12,033 bases of DNA from Alkalimonas sp. (lineage in GTDB: Bacteria; Pseudomonadota; Gammaproteobacteria; Enterobacterales; Alteromonadaceae): NCBI GenBank assembly GCA_022565655.1, contig JAIUMG010000074.1, positions 1 through 12,033 of the forward strand, read 5' to 3'. The translations under genes and the position numbers were made by a program. The notes under the pieces were generated by a model. The model was not told where the DNA came from and searched no databases. It saw only the letters and a program-made list of their open reading frames with translations. The stretch's first letter is position 1; every line of letters starts with the position of its first letter. This document shows, one piece after another, positions 1 through 7,210 of this stretch.

Positions 1-174
1 GCATCTGCGTCCGCGTCGGCATCCGCATCCGCATCAGCATCCGCGTCTGCATCAGCATCTGCATCTGCATCGGCATCCGCGTCTGCATCCGCGTCTGCAT
101 CCGCGTCGGCATCTGCGTCAGCGTCTGCATCAGCGTCTGCATCAGCATCAGCATCTGCATCAGCGTCTGCATCA
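1..174 (-). repeat. Hexanucleotide repeat (plus-strand GCRTCN, 29 copies) coding for poly(Asp-Ala)
   Basis: Twenty-nine uninterrupted six-base units of the form GCRTCN fill positions 1-174 and continue beyond the edge. On the coding (minus) strand each gives one Asp and one Ala codon. Both Asp codons occur (about 19 GAT and 10 GAC) and all four Ala codons are used, so the DNA is varied while the dipeptide is constant. It lies directly after the retention module of the adhesin, where an extended, strongly negative spacer crossing or leaving the outer-membrane pore is expected. Confidence 0.95.
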
Positions 175-635
175 GTGTCGTCATCATCTTCTTCGGTCAG
201 GTCTGCCGCTAAAGGGATAAACGTATCCGTAACTTCAGTAGAGTTGGCATCGGTAAAAGTGTCATAACCAGCATCGGGCAGAACTTCATTGCCTGTTCGC
301 GCTAAGATACTGGCGCTATTGCTGCCATCATTACCGGTATCACCAGCAGCAGCGGCAGGGATCAGATTGATGTCCTCGCCACTCAGTAATGCTTGCTGAA
401 TTGCTTCAATTTCAGCAGTAAGGGCATCATTAAGTAAGGGATCATTGGAAGATTCGTTTGCCTGAAGATCCGCACCATTTAATTGCGCACCTTCTTCAAA
501 AATAAGTTGAGCATCCGTTGGAAGCTGTTGACCCAGCGTGACCAGCTCCAGGTCACCATTGGCTTGCTTGAGCCATACTTGCCCTGTGATGGACAATACC
601 GTCATCGGCTCGACGGTCACAAACTGCTTCAACAT
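1..635 (-). CDS. LapA-like giant adhesin, N-terminal part (retention module plus Asp-Ala tract), runs off the left edge
   Basis: Reading down from the ATG at 635-633, the frame stays open for 211 codons to the window edge. Residues 1-130 match the retention module of LapA-type type I secreted adhesins. There is a short beta-rich start (MLKQFVTVEPMTVLSITGQV), an acidic stretch, the run AAAAG at residues 94-98, and a closing TGNEVLPDAGYDT-like motif at 114-126. In Pseudomonas LapA this module plugs the outer-membrane TolC-like pore, and the periplasmic protease LapG cuts at a di-alanine (TAAG) when cyclic-di-GMP falls; AAAAG sits where that site is expected. After LTEEDDDDT (residues 146-154) the protein becomes a strict Asp-Ala alternation to the edge. 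The start is supported by AAGGA seven bases upstream. The function as a biofilm adhesin is inferred from the family; repeats and the C-terminal secretion signal lie outside the window. Confidence 0.85.
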   Translation of the reverse strand, partial: MLKQFVTVEPMTVLSITGQVWLKQANGDLELVTLGQQLPTDAQLIFEEGAQLNGADLQANESSNDPLLNDALTAEIEAIQQALLSGEDINLIPAAAAGDTGNDGSNSASILARTGNEVLPDAGYDTFTDANSTEVTDTFIPLAADLTEEDDDDTDADADADADADADADADADADADADADADADADADADADADADADADADADADADAD

Positions 636-693
636 AAGTAAATCCTTTTACAACACACTACTATGACTACTCTGTCTATTCTCGTTTATTCCG

Positions 694-722
694 CTCATAA
701 AATCAACAAAATAGGTTGTCAA
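694..722 (-). promoter_or_regulatory. Candidate sigma-70 promoter for the adhesin gene
   Basis: On the minus strand a perfect TTGACA (722-717) is followed, after 17 bases, by TATGAG (699-694), which matches the -10 consensus at four of six positions. It would start transcription about 50 bases upstream of the adhesin ATG. The -35 hexamer forms one arm of the palindrome at 717-729, so a repressor bound there would block it. Predicted from sequence only. Confidence 0.45.
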
Positions 723-729
723 ATTGACA
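717..729. promoter_or_regulatory. Perfect palindrome TGTCAA-A-TTGACA, candidate operator between divergent genes
   Basis: Two six-base arms are exact inverted repeats around a single central A. Each arm is also a consensus -35 hexamer facing outward, towards the adhesin on the minus strand and the Mur-ligase fusion on the plus strand. Only the minus-strand copy has a reasonable -10 at the right distance. It could be an operator coordinating both genes. No regulator family can be named from the sequence. Confidence 0.4.
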
Positions 730-738
730 CCAGTTTGT

Positions 739-769
739 TTTACATCAATTTACAGCTGCAAAATATATT
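739..769 (+). promoter_or_regulatory. Weak candidate promoter region for the Mur-ligase fusion
   Basis: TATATT at 764-769 matches the -10 consensus in five of six positions, but the nearest -35-like hexamer, TTTACA at 739-744, is 19 bases away. TTTACA is repeated at 749-754. The second copy begins a near-perfect 14-base palindrome (TTTACAGCTGCAAA, 749-762, one mismatched pair). Transcription would leave a leader of roughly 55 bases before the ATG at 832. No good ribosome binding site precedes that ATG. Confidence 0.25.
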
Positions 770-831
770 TCAGCAAGCCACTGATATGGTAAGGTAAAGG
801 TTCGACCCAGCAAACAGAAAAACCGTATAAC

Positions 832-3800
832 ATGATCAGCTCGATCCCATGGGATCAACTGCAATTTAACGTACATAAAAACTATCCGGCAGCGACTCAT
901 CAACTGGATAAATTCTGCTTATGGTGCGCCATCAGTGATGGCGCCAGGCGCAGTTGGGTGATGCATGCCATTGCAGATGACTTTACCTCGTGTTGGCAGC
1001 AACTAAAACAAAGTACCGAACAATGCATTGCTGAAAAGCAACTCTCTATACGCTATTTGAGGGTTGATTGGCTGCGCTCAGCTCAATCAGTCACTATGGC
1101 TGAGTTACAACAGCAGCTCCAGCAGACCAAGCGTAACTATTTTCGCTACGGAATCGCTTTTGATGATGCATTTAATCAGGTCTATACCGAGCAGGAATTA
1201 AATGCTAATGCACTTTTGTATGCTGGCCATCGAATTTCGCACTGCCAACTGAACCCGCATAATTTCAAAGTGTATCAACAACGTCGATTTAAGCACGCCT
1301 TAACAAACCCAGCCGAGCTCCCTGCGAACCATCGACTGTGGTTACTCAATACACAAGGACTGTTTCTGGATGCCAATAAGCAACTTTTTTTACTCTATCC
1401 ATCCGGGCCGAATGCAGGTCGCAGGCAACTGCCCGGCCTCGCTCATCCACTCACGTTATCACTGATTAATCAGTCCGCTCGCTATCTGGCATCCCAGGTT
1501 AAAGATAATGGCAGCTATCATTATGGATATTTCCCCAGTTTTCATCGTCCCATTGCCAATTACAATACCTTGCGCCATGCCAGCTCAACCTATGCTTTGA
1601 TTGAAGCTTGGCAGACAACACAGGAACCGGCTTTGCATACTGCCATTCAGCGTGCTCTTTCACGAATGGCTAAAGACTTTATACTGAGACATGTCACAGA
1701 AGATGGCAGCCAATTGGCCTTTTTATTGGATGAAAATAACGAAATTAAACTGGGAGGAAACGCACTGTGTTTGCTGGCCCTGTGCAAATACAAGGAAATT
1801 ACCGCCACCACTCAGCACGATGATCTGATGCAACAACTGGCAGCTGGCATTCTTTATATGCAATCGCCTGACTCTGGTCGCTTTACTCATGTGCTGCATA
1901 GTGATGATTTACGCGTCAAAGAGGCCTTTCGTATTATCTACTATGATGGTGAAGCCTGCTTTGCCTTATTGCGTTATTACCACTTCACTAAACAATCCAA
2001 ATGGTTGGCTGCAGTCGAACTGGCTTTTAGCGACTTTATTGCCCGAGAGCATTGGAAAGCGCATGATCATTGGCTCAGTTACAGCGTCAATGAGCTGGTG
2101 CGCTATCGGCCAGAAGCACGCTACTTTGAGTTTGGCTTGAACAATGTCATGGGATACCTCGACTTTGTGATTGAGCGCATCACCACCTTTCCAACGCTGC
2201 TAGAGTTGATGATGGCCGCGCATGAATTATTACGCAACCTAGTCCAGCGCCCCGAACTGTATTGGTTGTACCATAGCCTGAATCTGGATAAGTTCTACTT
2301 TGCCATGCAGCAGCGCGCCGAGCATATGCTGAATGGTTTTTTCTGGCCTGAACTGGCGATGTTTTTTCGTCATCCAGACGCTATTTGCGGCAGCTTTTTT
2401 ATCCGCCATCACGCTTTTCGTATTCGAATTGATGATATCGAGCATTATCTGTCCGGCTACATTGCTTACCATCGTTTTTTGCAGCAAGAAAAACCCAGAG
2501 CCCAGATCCCACCTCCTCCGGTTGCCAAGCTGGCGAACCATTGGACAGCAGAGCAGCTTGCCTGTGCAACCCATGGCAAATGGCGCGGAGCTCAGCCTCC
2601 ACCGGAACACATTGATAGTGTGGCGATTAGCCTGCATGGTTTAAAGCAACGTAGTTTGGTGATGGCATCTAGCGCTAAAAACCCGGCCGGTTTTAAAGAC
2701 ACCACAATACAGGAAAAAGCACAGCAAATAGCCGCCATTTTGCAGGAGCCCGAGCTCGTTTCGTCTGATTTATCGTTACCCGTCCTGGAGGTGCAGGATA
2801 ATCAACAAGCCGTACTGGCCCTGGGCAGCTATGCCCGCAGTCGACTGCAGGGCAAAGTCATTGCAGTGACCGGCAGCGCCGGCAAAAGCACCATGGTGGC
2901 TTTGCTGGCCCATTGTTTACAAAGCATTGGTTCAACCGCCAGTACCCAAGCCAATGCCAACTTACCCTTGGGTGTCGCCTGGAACCTTGCCTCCATGCCC
3001 TGGTCACTCGATTATGCGGTGCTGGAATTGGCCATTGGCAGCATTCGTTTAAGCAGTCGCATTGCCCGGCCCGATGTAGCTGTTATTACCACAGTGGCCC
3101 CAGCCCACCTGAAATACCATAAAGACGTGGCGACCATTGCCCGCAAAAAAAGCCGGCTGTTTCATGAAATGCGACCAGGTGCGGTGGCCATTATCAACCG
3201 TGATATAGCCGAATGGCCCATTTTTCAGCAAGCCGCCTTGGCGAGACAGCTGCGTGTTATTAGTTTTGGCTCGCATCCGAATGCTGATGTCCGACTGCTG
3301 TCATACCAACCACCTGAATTGGTGGTAGCTTATCAGGATGAGCAGTTTCGCTACCAGCTGACCACACCGGGTAAACACATGGCCATCAATAGCCTGGTGC
3401 TGCTGGCGTTGGCCAAAAGTTGCGCATTGCCGGAAGCCGCGTTGCTGGATGCGGCGCGTCACTTTCAGGCCATTCAAGGTCGTGGCCAGCAGCTTCAACT
3501 GCAGCTGCCGCAAGGTCGCATTTCAGTGATTGATGATGCGTACAATGCCAATCCGGCTTCCATGCGGGCACTGCTTAGCATGCTCGGTGAAATCCCTCGC
3601 AAGGGCAGGCTTCTGCTGGTACTCGGAGATATGCTGGAGCTGGGAGCGCAAAGCGTTTCTCTGCACCTGGCTTTGCTGCCAGACATTGAAGCCAGTCAGC
3701 CAGACAAGCTGTACTGTGTCGGTGAACAAATGAGCCAACTACAATCTCATTTAAGTGCTATCCGCCACTGCGAGTGCTTCCCCGACGTAGCCACCTTGCA

Positions 3801-3912
3801 GCCGATGCTCTTGGACGAGTTGCAGCCAGACGATTTGCTCGTGTTGAAAGCATCCAATGGCGTTGGTTTGTCTCAGTTGGTGGATACACTGCAGCAGCTT
3901 GCCACTGAATAA
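832..3912 (+). CDS. Three-part fusion: unknown N-terminal domain, alpha/alpha-toroid-like domain, C-terminal MurF-like amide ligase
   Basis: The 1026-residue protein has a complete MurF-like module at about 570-1026, close to the 450 residues of a whole MurF. It contains a degenerate MurF N-terminal domain (570-670), the ATP loop TGSAGKST (680-687), NANLPLG (708-714), Glu732 in LELAIG, the Mur His759 in APAHL, lysines 772/773 where the carbamylated lysine is expected, DDAYNANP (901-908) and LGDMLELG (931-938). Mur ligases use ATP to join an amino acid or peptide to a carboxylate. Residues about 206-555 are helical with Trp/Tyr/His-rich motifs (YGYF 231-234, YNTLRHASSTYA 244-255, RIRIDDIEHYLSG 530-542), recalling alpha/alpha-barrel sugar- or cyclase-type enzymes. 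Residues 1-205 are not recognised. The acceptor and donor are unknown. The housekeeping MurF is normally in the dcw cluster, so this is probably a specialised ligase. No signal peptide is seen. The start is the first ATG; the next is at residue 44. Confidence 0.85.
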   Translation: MISSIPWDQLQFNVHKNYPAATHQLDKFCLWCAISDGARRSWVMHAIADDFTSCWQQLKQSTEQCIAEKQLSIRYLRVDWLRSAQSVTMAELQQQLQQTKRNYFRYGIAFDDAFNQVYTEQELNANALLYAGHRISHCQLNPHNFKVYQQRRFKHALTNPAELPANHRLWLLNTQGLFLDANKQLFLLYPSGPNAGRRQLPGLAHPLTLSLINQSARYLASQVKDNGSYHYGYFPSFHRPIANYNTLRHASSTYALIEAWQTTQEPALHTAIQRALSRMAKDFILRHVTEDGSQLAFLLDENNEIKLGGNALCLLALCKYKEITATTQHDDLMQQLAAGILYMQSPDSGRFTHVLHSDDLRVKEAFRIIYYDGEACFALLRYYHFTKQSKWLAAVELAFSDFIAREHWKAHDHWLSYSVNELVRYRPEARYFEFGLNNVMGYLDFVIERITTFPTLLELMMAAHELLRNLVQRPELYWLYHSLNLDKFYFAMQQRAEHMLNGFFWPELAMFFRHPDAICGSFFIRHHAFRIRIDDIEHYLSGYIAYHRFLQQEKPRAQIPPPPVAKLANHWTAEQLACATHGKWRGAQPPPEHIDSVAISLHGLKQRSLVMASSAKNPAGFKDTTIQEKAQQIAAILQEPELVSSDLSLPVLEVQDNQQAVLALGSYARSRLQGKVIAVTGSAGKSTMVALLAHCLQSIGSTASTQANANLPLGVAWNLASMPWSLDYAVLELAIGSIRLSSRIARPDVAVITTVAPAHLKYHKDVATIARKKSRLFHEMRPGAVAIINRDIAEWPIFQQAALARQLRVISFGSHPNADVRLLSYQPPELVVAYQDEQFRYQLTTPGKHMAINSLVLLALAKSCALPEAALLDAARHFQAIQGRGQQLQLQLPQGRISVIDDAYNANPASMRALLSMLGEIPRKGRLLLVLGDMLELGAQSVSLHLALLPDIEASQPDKLYCVGEQMSQLQSHLSAIRHCECFPDVATLQPMLLDELQPDDLLVLKASNGVGLSQLVDTLQQLATE

Positions 3913-3929
3913 CTATTTATCCTGCTGCA
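3890..3929. terminator. Weak candidate hairpin at the convergent gene junction
   Basis: TGCAGCAG (3890-3897) and CTGCTGCA (3922-3929) are exact eight-base inverted repeats around a 24-base loop that contains both stop codons of the tail-to-tail genes. There is no T-run on either side, so it is at best a weak or Rho-assisted end. The arms also lie in Gln/Leu codons, which makes chance a real alternative. Confidence 0.2.
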
Positions 3930-4662
3930 CGTTACGCCGCTGCACCCGGTTGGTGGTCAGAGTGCCTTCGACGGCTGAGCTATATGAAGGGGTTAGCCGC
4001 CATTTGGGCCGGATTGGTGTCAGCGGCAGTTCACGCTTACGGGCCACCAGCAAGTAACTGCTGCCCATATAGCGCGCTAGCCAGTCTCGCCAACGGCTAT
4101 CAGGGGCAGACTGCCCTAACATCGCTGAACAGAAAAAACGTTGCTCTTCCATCACTTCAAAACCAAGCAAATACAACCAATCTTTTAAGCGGCTGGTACT
4201 GAAAAATCGGCCACTCCATGGCATTTTATGCCGCAACCAAGGGTTTAACTTCATCAGGCCCGTCAAGCTTAATGGGTTAAAACCGGTCAGCAACAAATAA
4301 CCATCGGCCATCAAGACCCGATGCGCTTCTCGCATTAAATGATGTGGATCAGCGGAAAACTCGTGGATATGACAGAGCAATAAAGCATCAACACTCAAGT
4401 CACTCACCGGTAAAGCATCTGGTTCCGCTTTCAGATCCAAGGTATCAGCCTTGATCCCAACATGGATATGATGCTTAATGGAACATTCAGACGTATCAAG
4501 CTGACAACTTAAGTCACCCACTTTGAGTAAGTAATAGCCAAAGATTTGCGGCCACCACGCTGCCAACTGCTGTTCAGTGCAGCGCAACAAAGCATCTCCT
4601 TGCGGTAATTGCTGCCAGTTTGCAGGGACGGAAGCAGGTCGGTGACTTAAAGCAGGCTTCAT
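3913..4662 (-). CDS. yafS: YafS-like class I SAM-dependent methyltransferase-fold protein
   Basis: The 249-residue protein resembles the E. coli YafS family and sits beside gloB and mltD, as in E. coli. The later part of a class I methyltransferase fold is visible: a SVDALLLCHIHEF segment like the beta-4/motif II region, then EAHRVLMADGYLLLTGFNP typical of the motif III region. The glycine-rich SAM loop (GxGxG) is not evident; its place is held by LKVGDLSCQLD at about residue 45, as I recall for YafS proteins. No substrate is known. The start ATG follows AAAGGA about 11 bases upstream, a rather long spacing. The gene diverges from gloB across 45 bases and ends immediately next to the stop of the Mur-ligase fusion. 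The family call is good; activity is uncertain. Confidence 0.75.
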   Translation of the reverse strand: MKPALSHRPASVPANWQQLPQGDALLRCTEQQLAAWWPQIFGYYLLKVGDLSCQLDTSECSIKHHIHVGIKADTLDLKAEPDALPVSDLSVDALLLCHIHEFSADPHHLMREAHRVLMADGYLLLTGFNPLSLTGLMKLNPWLRHKMPWSGRFFSTSRLKDWLYLLGFEVMEEQRFFCSAMLGQSAPDSRWRDWLARYMGSSYLLVARKRELPLTPIRPKWRLTPSYSSAVEGTLTTNRVQRRNVQQDK

Positions 4663-4707
4663 GGTGGTGTGCGTCCTTTGCCAATCAAGTGTAAGTGAGT
4701 ATATCAG

Positions 4708-5502
4708 ATGCCAGCACAGAAACTGACTCTAACCCCGGTCCCCGCCTTCGAAGACAACTATATCTGGTGTCTAACAGACACTGAACATGGATCGATGGTT
4801 GTGGTAGACCCAGGCGATGCCGACCCGGTGATTGCTTTCGCTCAGCAAGCCAACAAAACCATCAGTCATATTTTAATTACCCACCATCACTGGGACCATA
4901 CTGATGGTATTGAGCACTTATTGCAAATCTGGCCGGAAGCCATCGTCTATGGCCCCGCTGCTGAAGCCACTAAAATACCGGCGCTTACCCATCCATTAGT
5001 CGATGGCGATCAAATGACCTTACAAGAGTTTGACCTGACGTTTAAAGTCCTGCATGTACCAGGCCATACCCTGGGGCATATAGCCTATTATGCGCTTGCT
5101 GCAGAGCAAGGCCCAATTCTACTTTGTGGAGATACCTTATTTAGCGGTGGCTGTGGTCGGTTATTTGAAGGCAGCCCAGCGCAAATGCACCAATCTCTGC
5201 AACGCCTTGCCCAACTGCCTGATGACACCAAAGTCTACTGCACGCACGAATACACCCTAGCCAACCTGGCTTTCGCCCGTCATGTTGAGCCAGCCAATCA
5301 AGCTTTAATTGGCTACCAGGCTGAGTGCAAGCAACTACGTGCCAATCAGTTACCGACCTTGCCCAGCAGCATCGCCCTGGAAAAAGCCATTAATCCCTTT
5401 CTGCGCTGTGAGCAACCCAGCCTGCAGCAGCTTTACCAAAGTAAGCAAGCAGTTAATGTATTCCGGCAGCTGCGCCAACATAAAGATGAATTCAAATCCT
5501 GA
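4708..5502 (+). CDS. gloB: Hydroxyacylglutathione hydrolase (glyoxalase II)
   Basis: Hydrolyses S-D-lactoylglutathione to D-lactate and glutathione, the second step of cytosolic methylglyoxal detoxification. This 264-residue metallo-beta-lactamase-fold protein has every expected metal ligand: THHHWDHTDG with His59, His61, Asp63 and His64, then His120 in VPGHTLGH, bridging Asp142 in CGDTLFSGGCGR, and His180 in CTHEY. The C-terminal helical domain ends with FRQLRQHKDEF, which carries the conserved Arg256 and Lys259 that hold glutathione. Length is typical for the family (about 250-260). The start gives the usual LTPVPAFEDNYIW beginning; the ribosome binding site is weak. It diverges from the yafS-like gene and lies 62 bases before mltD, the same grouping as in E. 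coli. Confidence 0.97.
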   Translation: MPAQKLTLTPVPAFEDNYIWCLTDTEHGSMVVVDPGDADPVIAFAQQANKTISHILITHHHWDHTDGIEHLLQIWPEAIVYGPAAEATKIPALTHPLVDGDQMTLQEFDLTFKVLHVPGHTLGHIAYYALAAEQGPILLCGDTLFSGGCGRLFEGSPAQMHQSLQRLAQLPDDTKVYCTHEYTLANLAFARHVEPANQALIGYQAECKQLRANQLPTLPSSIALEKAINPFLRCEQPSLQQLYQSKQAVNVFRQLRQHKDEFKS

Positions 5503-5564
5503 CTTGCAATCATCATCCAAGCAGGTAACATGCAGTTAATCATGAATAATGACAGGATTTTTGC

Positions 5565-7190
5565 ATGAAAGTACGCGTCACCACTGCCCTGACGGCACTA
5601 TTGATCGCTGGTTGTACGACCACGGGCAGCCAGCAGCTCTCATCAGACACCAACAGCCCGCAGGCCACTAACGCGAACTTTGATCATGCAGCCAGCGCCG
5701 AGCTCATCGCCGCCAACTTACTCAATGAAGACCTTAAGGTTGATAAACCAGCTAAAAAGTCGGCTCAATCCATTGCTCCTCTTGATGTCCATCAAGTAGA
5801 TGACGTCTGGAAACGCATTCAAATGCAACTGACCTTTGATGTGCCAGAGTCACGCCCGGTAGTGGAGCAGCGTAACTTTTTTTCACGCAACCAAGCATAC
5901 CTGGATCGAGTCTCCGATCGGGCTGAGCCTTATTTGCTGTATATCGTTGAGCAAATAGAAGCTCGCAATATGCCGATGGAACTGGCATTACTGCCCATTG
6001 TTGAAAGTGCTTTTGATCCCTTTGCCTATTCACATGCCAGAGCTTCTGGTTTATGGCAGTTCATGCCAGCAACGGGTAAACGCTTTGGTTTGGAACAAAA
6101 CTTCTGGTACGACGGCCGACGAGATGTGATTGAATCGACCCGTGCCGCGTTAGATTATCTGCAGTATTTGCATGACCGGCTGGAAGGCGACTGGTTGAAT
6201 GCCATAGCGGCATACAATTCAGGTGAAGGTCGTTTACTGCGTGCGATACGACGTAATAAAAGTCGCAACTTACCCACTGATTTCTGGTCACTGGACTTGC
6301 CACGTGAAACCACCGCCTATGTGCCAAAATTGCTGGCACTGGCCGATTTAGTCCGCCGACCGGAAGCCTTTGATATTGCCTGGAAGCCCATTGCCAATAC
6401 GCCGCAAATTGCCATAGTCGAGGTAGGCCGCCAGATTGATCTGGCCGTTGCAGCAGACATGGCGGGCTTAAGTCTGAATGAGCTGCATGCGCTCAACCCG
6501 GCATTCAACCAGTGGGCGACCGATCCAAATGGCTCTCACCGCTTGGTTGTCCCCTTGGATAAACAACAACAATTCTCGGAAACATTGGCTGCCACCCCGC
6601 AAGAGCAATGGCTCAGCTGGCAACGACATACGGTAGCTCGCGGCGATACTCTGGGGAAAATTGCCTTGCAGTACAAAACCTCAGTTGCAGCCATTCAACG
6701 TCTGAATGAATTAAATGGCCATACCATTCGTATCGGCCAGCACCTTTTAGTCCCAGTATCGGCCCAGAACGCCAGCGACTATCAATTGAGTCAAGCGGGC
6801 CGTATTGCTCAGGCTCAACAAAAAACCAATGCTGAGCAGCGGATCAACTATACTGTTAAACGAGGCGATACCTTATGGGATATTAGCCGGGCCCATAACG
6901 TTAGTGTCAATCAATTGGCCAGCTGGAACGGCATGACAGCTCGCGATACCTTGCGGCCAGGGCAACAGCTAGTCATTGAACGACCTGCTGCAGTGTCCGC
7001 AGCGCCTACCGGGCAAGGCGTCACACGCACCATCAACTACCGGGTTCGCCGTGGCGATTCATTATCTCGTATTGCTCAGCGCTACAGTGTTCGGGTTGCA
7101 GATATCGTTAAGTGGAATCAGCTCAGCCTCGATAACCACCTGCAACCGGGTCAGCAGTTGCGTTTGCTGGTGAATGTAACCCAGTCCTGA
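5565..7190 (+). CDS. mltD: Membrane-bound lytic murein transglycosylase D, with three LysM domains
   Basis: Cleaves the MurNAc-GlcNAc bond of peptidoglycan with formation of 1,6-anhydroMurNAc, acting from the inner face of the outer membrane. A lipoprotein signal is present: MKVRVTTALTALLIAGC with lipobox IAGC and lipidated Cys17. The transglycosylase (SLT, GH23) domain spans about 110-260, with catalytic Glu147 in LLPIVESAFDP, the ASGLWQFMPATG motif (160-171) and AAYNSGEG (215-222). Three LysM repeats follow at about 355-398, 428-471 and 491-535, each with the [RK]GD[TS]L core, and bind the glycan. At 541 residues it is longer than E. coli MltD (about 450 residues, two LysM). AGGA lies eight bases before the ATG. 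It is probably cotranscribed with the small secreted protein 20 bases downstream. Confidence 0.96.
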   Translation: MKVRVTTALTALLIAGCTTTGSQQLSSDTNSPQATNANFDHAASAELIAANLLNEDLKVDKPAKKSAQSIAPLDVHQVDDVWKRIQMQLTFDVPESRPVVEQRNFFSRNQAYLDRVSDRAEPYLLYIVEQIEARNMPMELALLPIVESAFDPFAYSHARASGLWQFMPATGKRFGLEQNFWYDGRRDVIESTRAALDYLQYLHDRLEGDWLNAIAAYNSGEGRLLRAIRRNKSRNLPTDFWSLDLPRETTAYVPKLLALADLVRRPEAFDIAWKPIANTPQIAIVEVGRQIDLAVAADMAGLSLNELHALNPAFNQWATDPNGSHRLVVPLDKQQQFSETLAATPQEQWLSWQRHTVARGDTLGKIALQYKTSVAAIQRLNELNGHTIRIGQHLLVPVSAQNASDYQLSQAGRIAQAQQKTNAEQRINYTVKRGDTLWDISRAHNVSVNQLASWNGMTARDTLRPGQQLVIERPAAVSAAPTGQGVTRTINYRVRRGDSLSRIAQRYSVRVADIVKWNQLSLDNHLQPGQQLRLLVNVTQS

Positions 7191-7210
7191 AATAGCGGAG
7201 GACAGCTTGC

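Noticed and set aside
1..174. Plus-strand frame reading poly(Ala-Ser) through the hexamer repeat
   Set aside because: It is the complement of the Asp-Ala tract. The minus-strand frame is continuous with a recognisable retention module and a good start, while the plus frame has no start or domain.
1..174. Repeat tract as a CRISPR array or satellite
   Set aside because: Units are six bases with no spacers and keep a coding frame; this is a low-complexity protein-coding repeat.
2239..2637. Minus-strand open frame of 132 codons inside the ligase fusion
   Set aside because: It is antisense to the toroid-like domain, has no recognisable motif, and the plus-strand protein is well supported there.
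832..3912. Calling the fusion gene murF outright
   Set aside because: The 570-residue front part, the degenerate substrate-binding domain and the position away from a cell-wall cluster make the housekeeping role unlikely.
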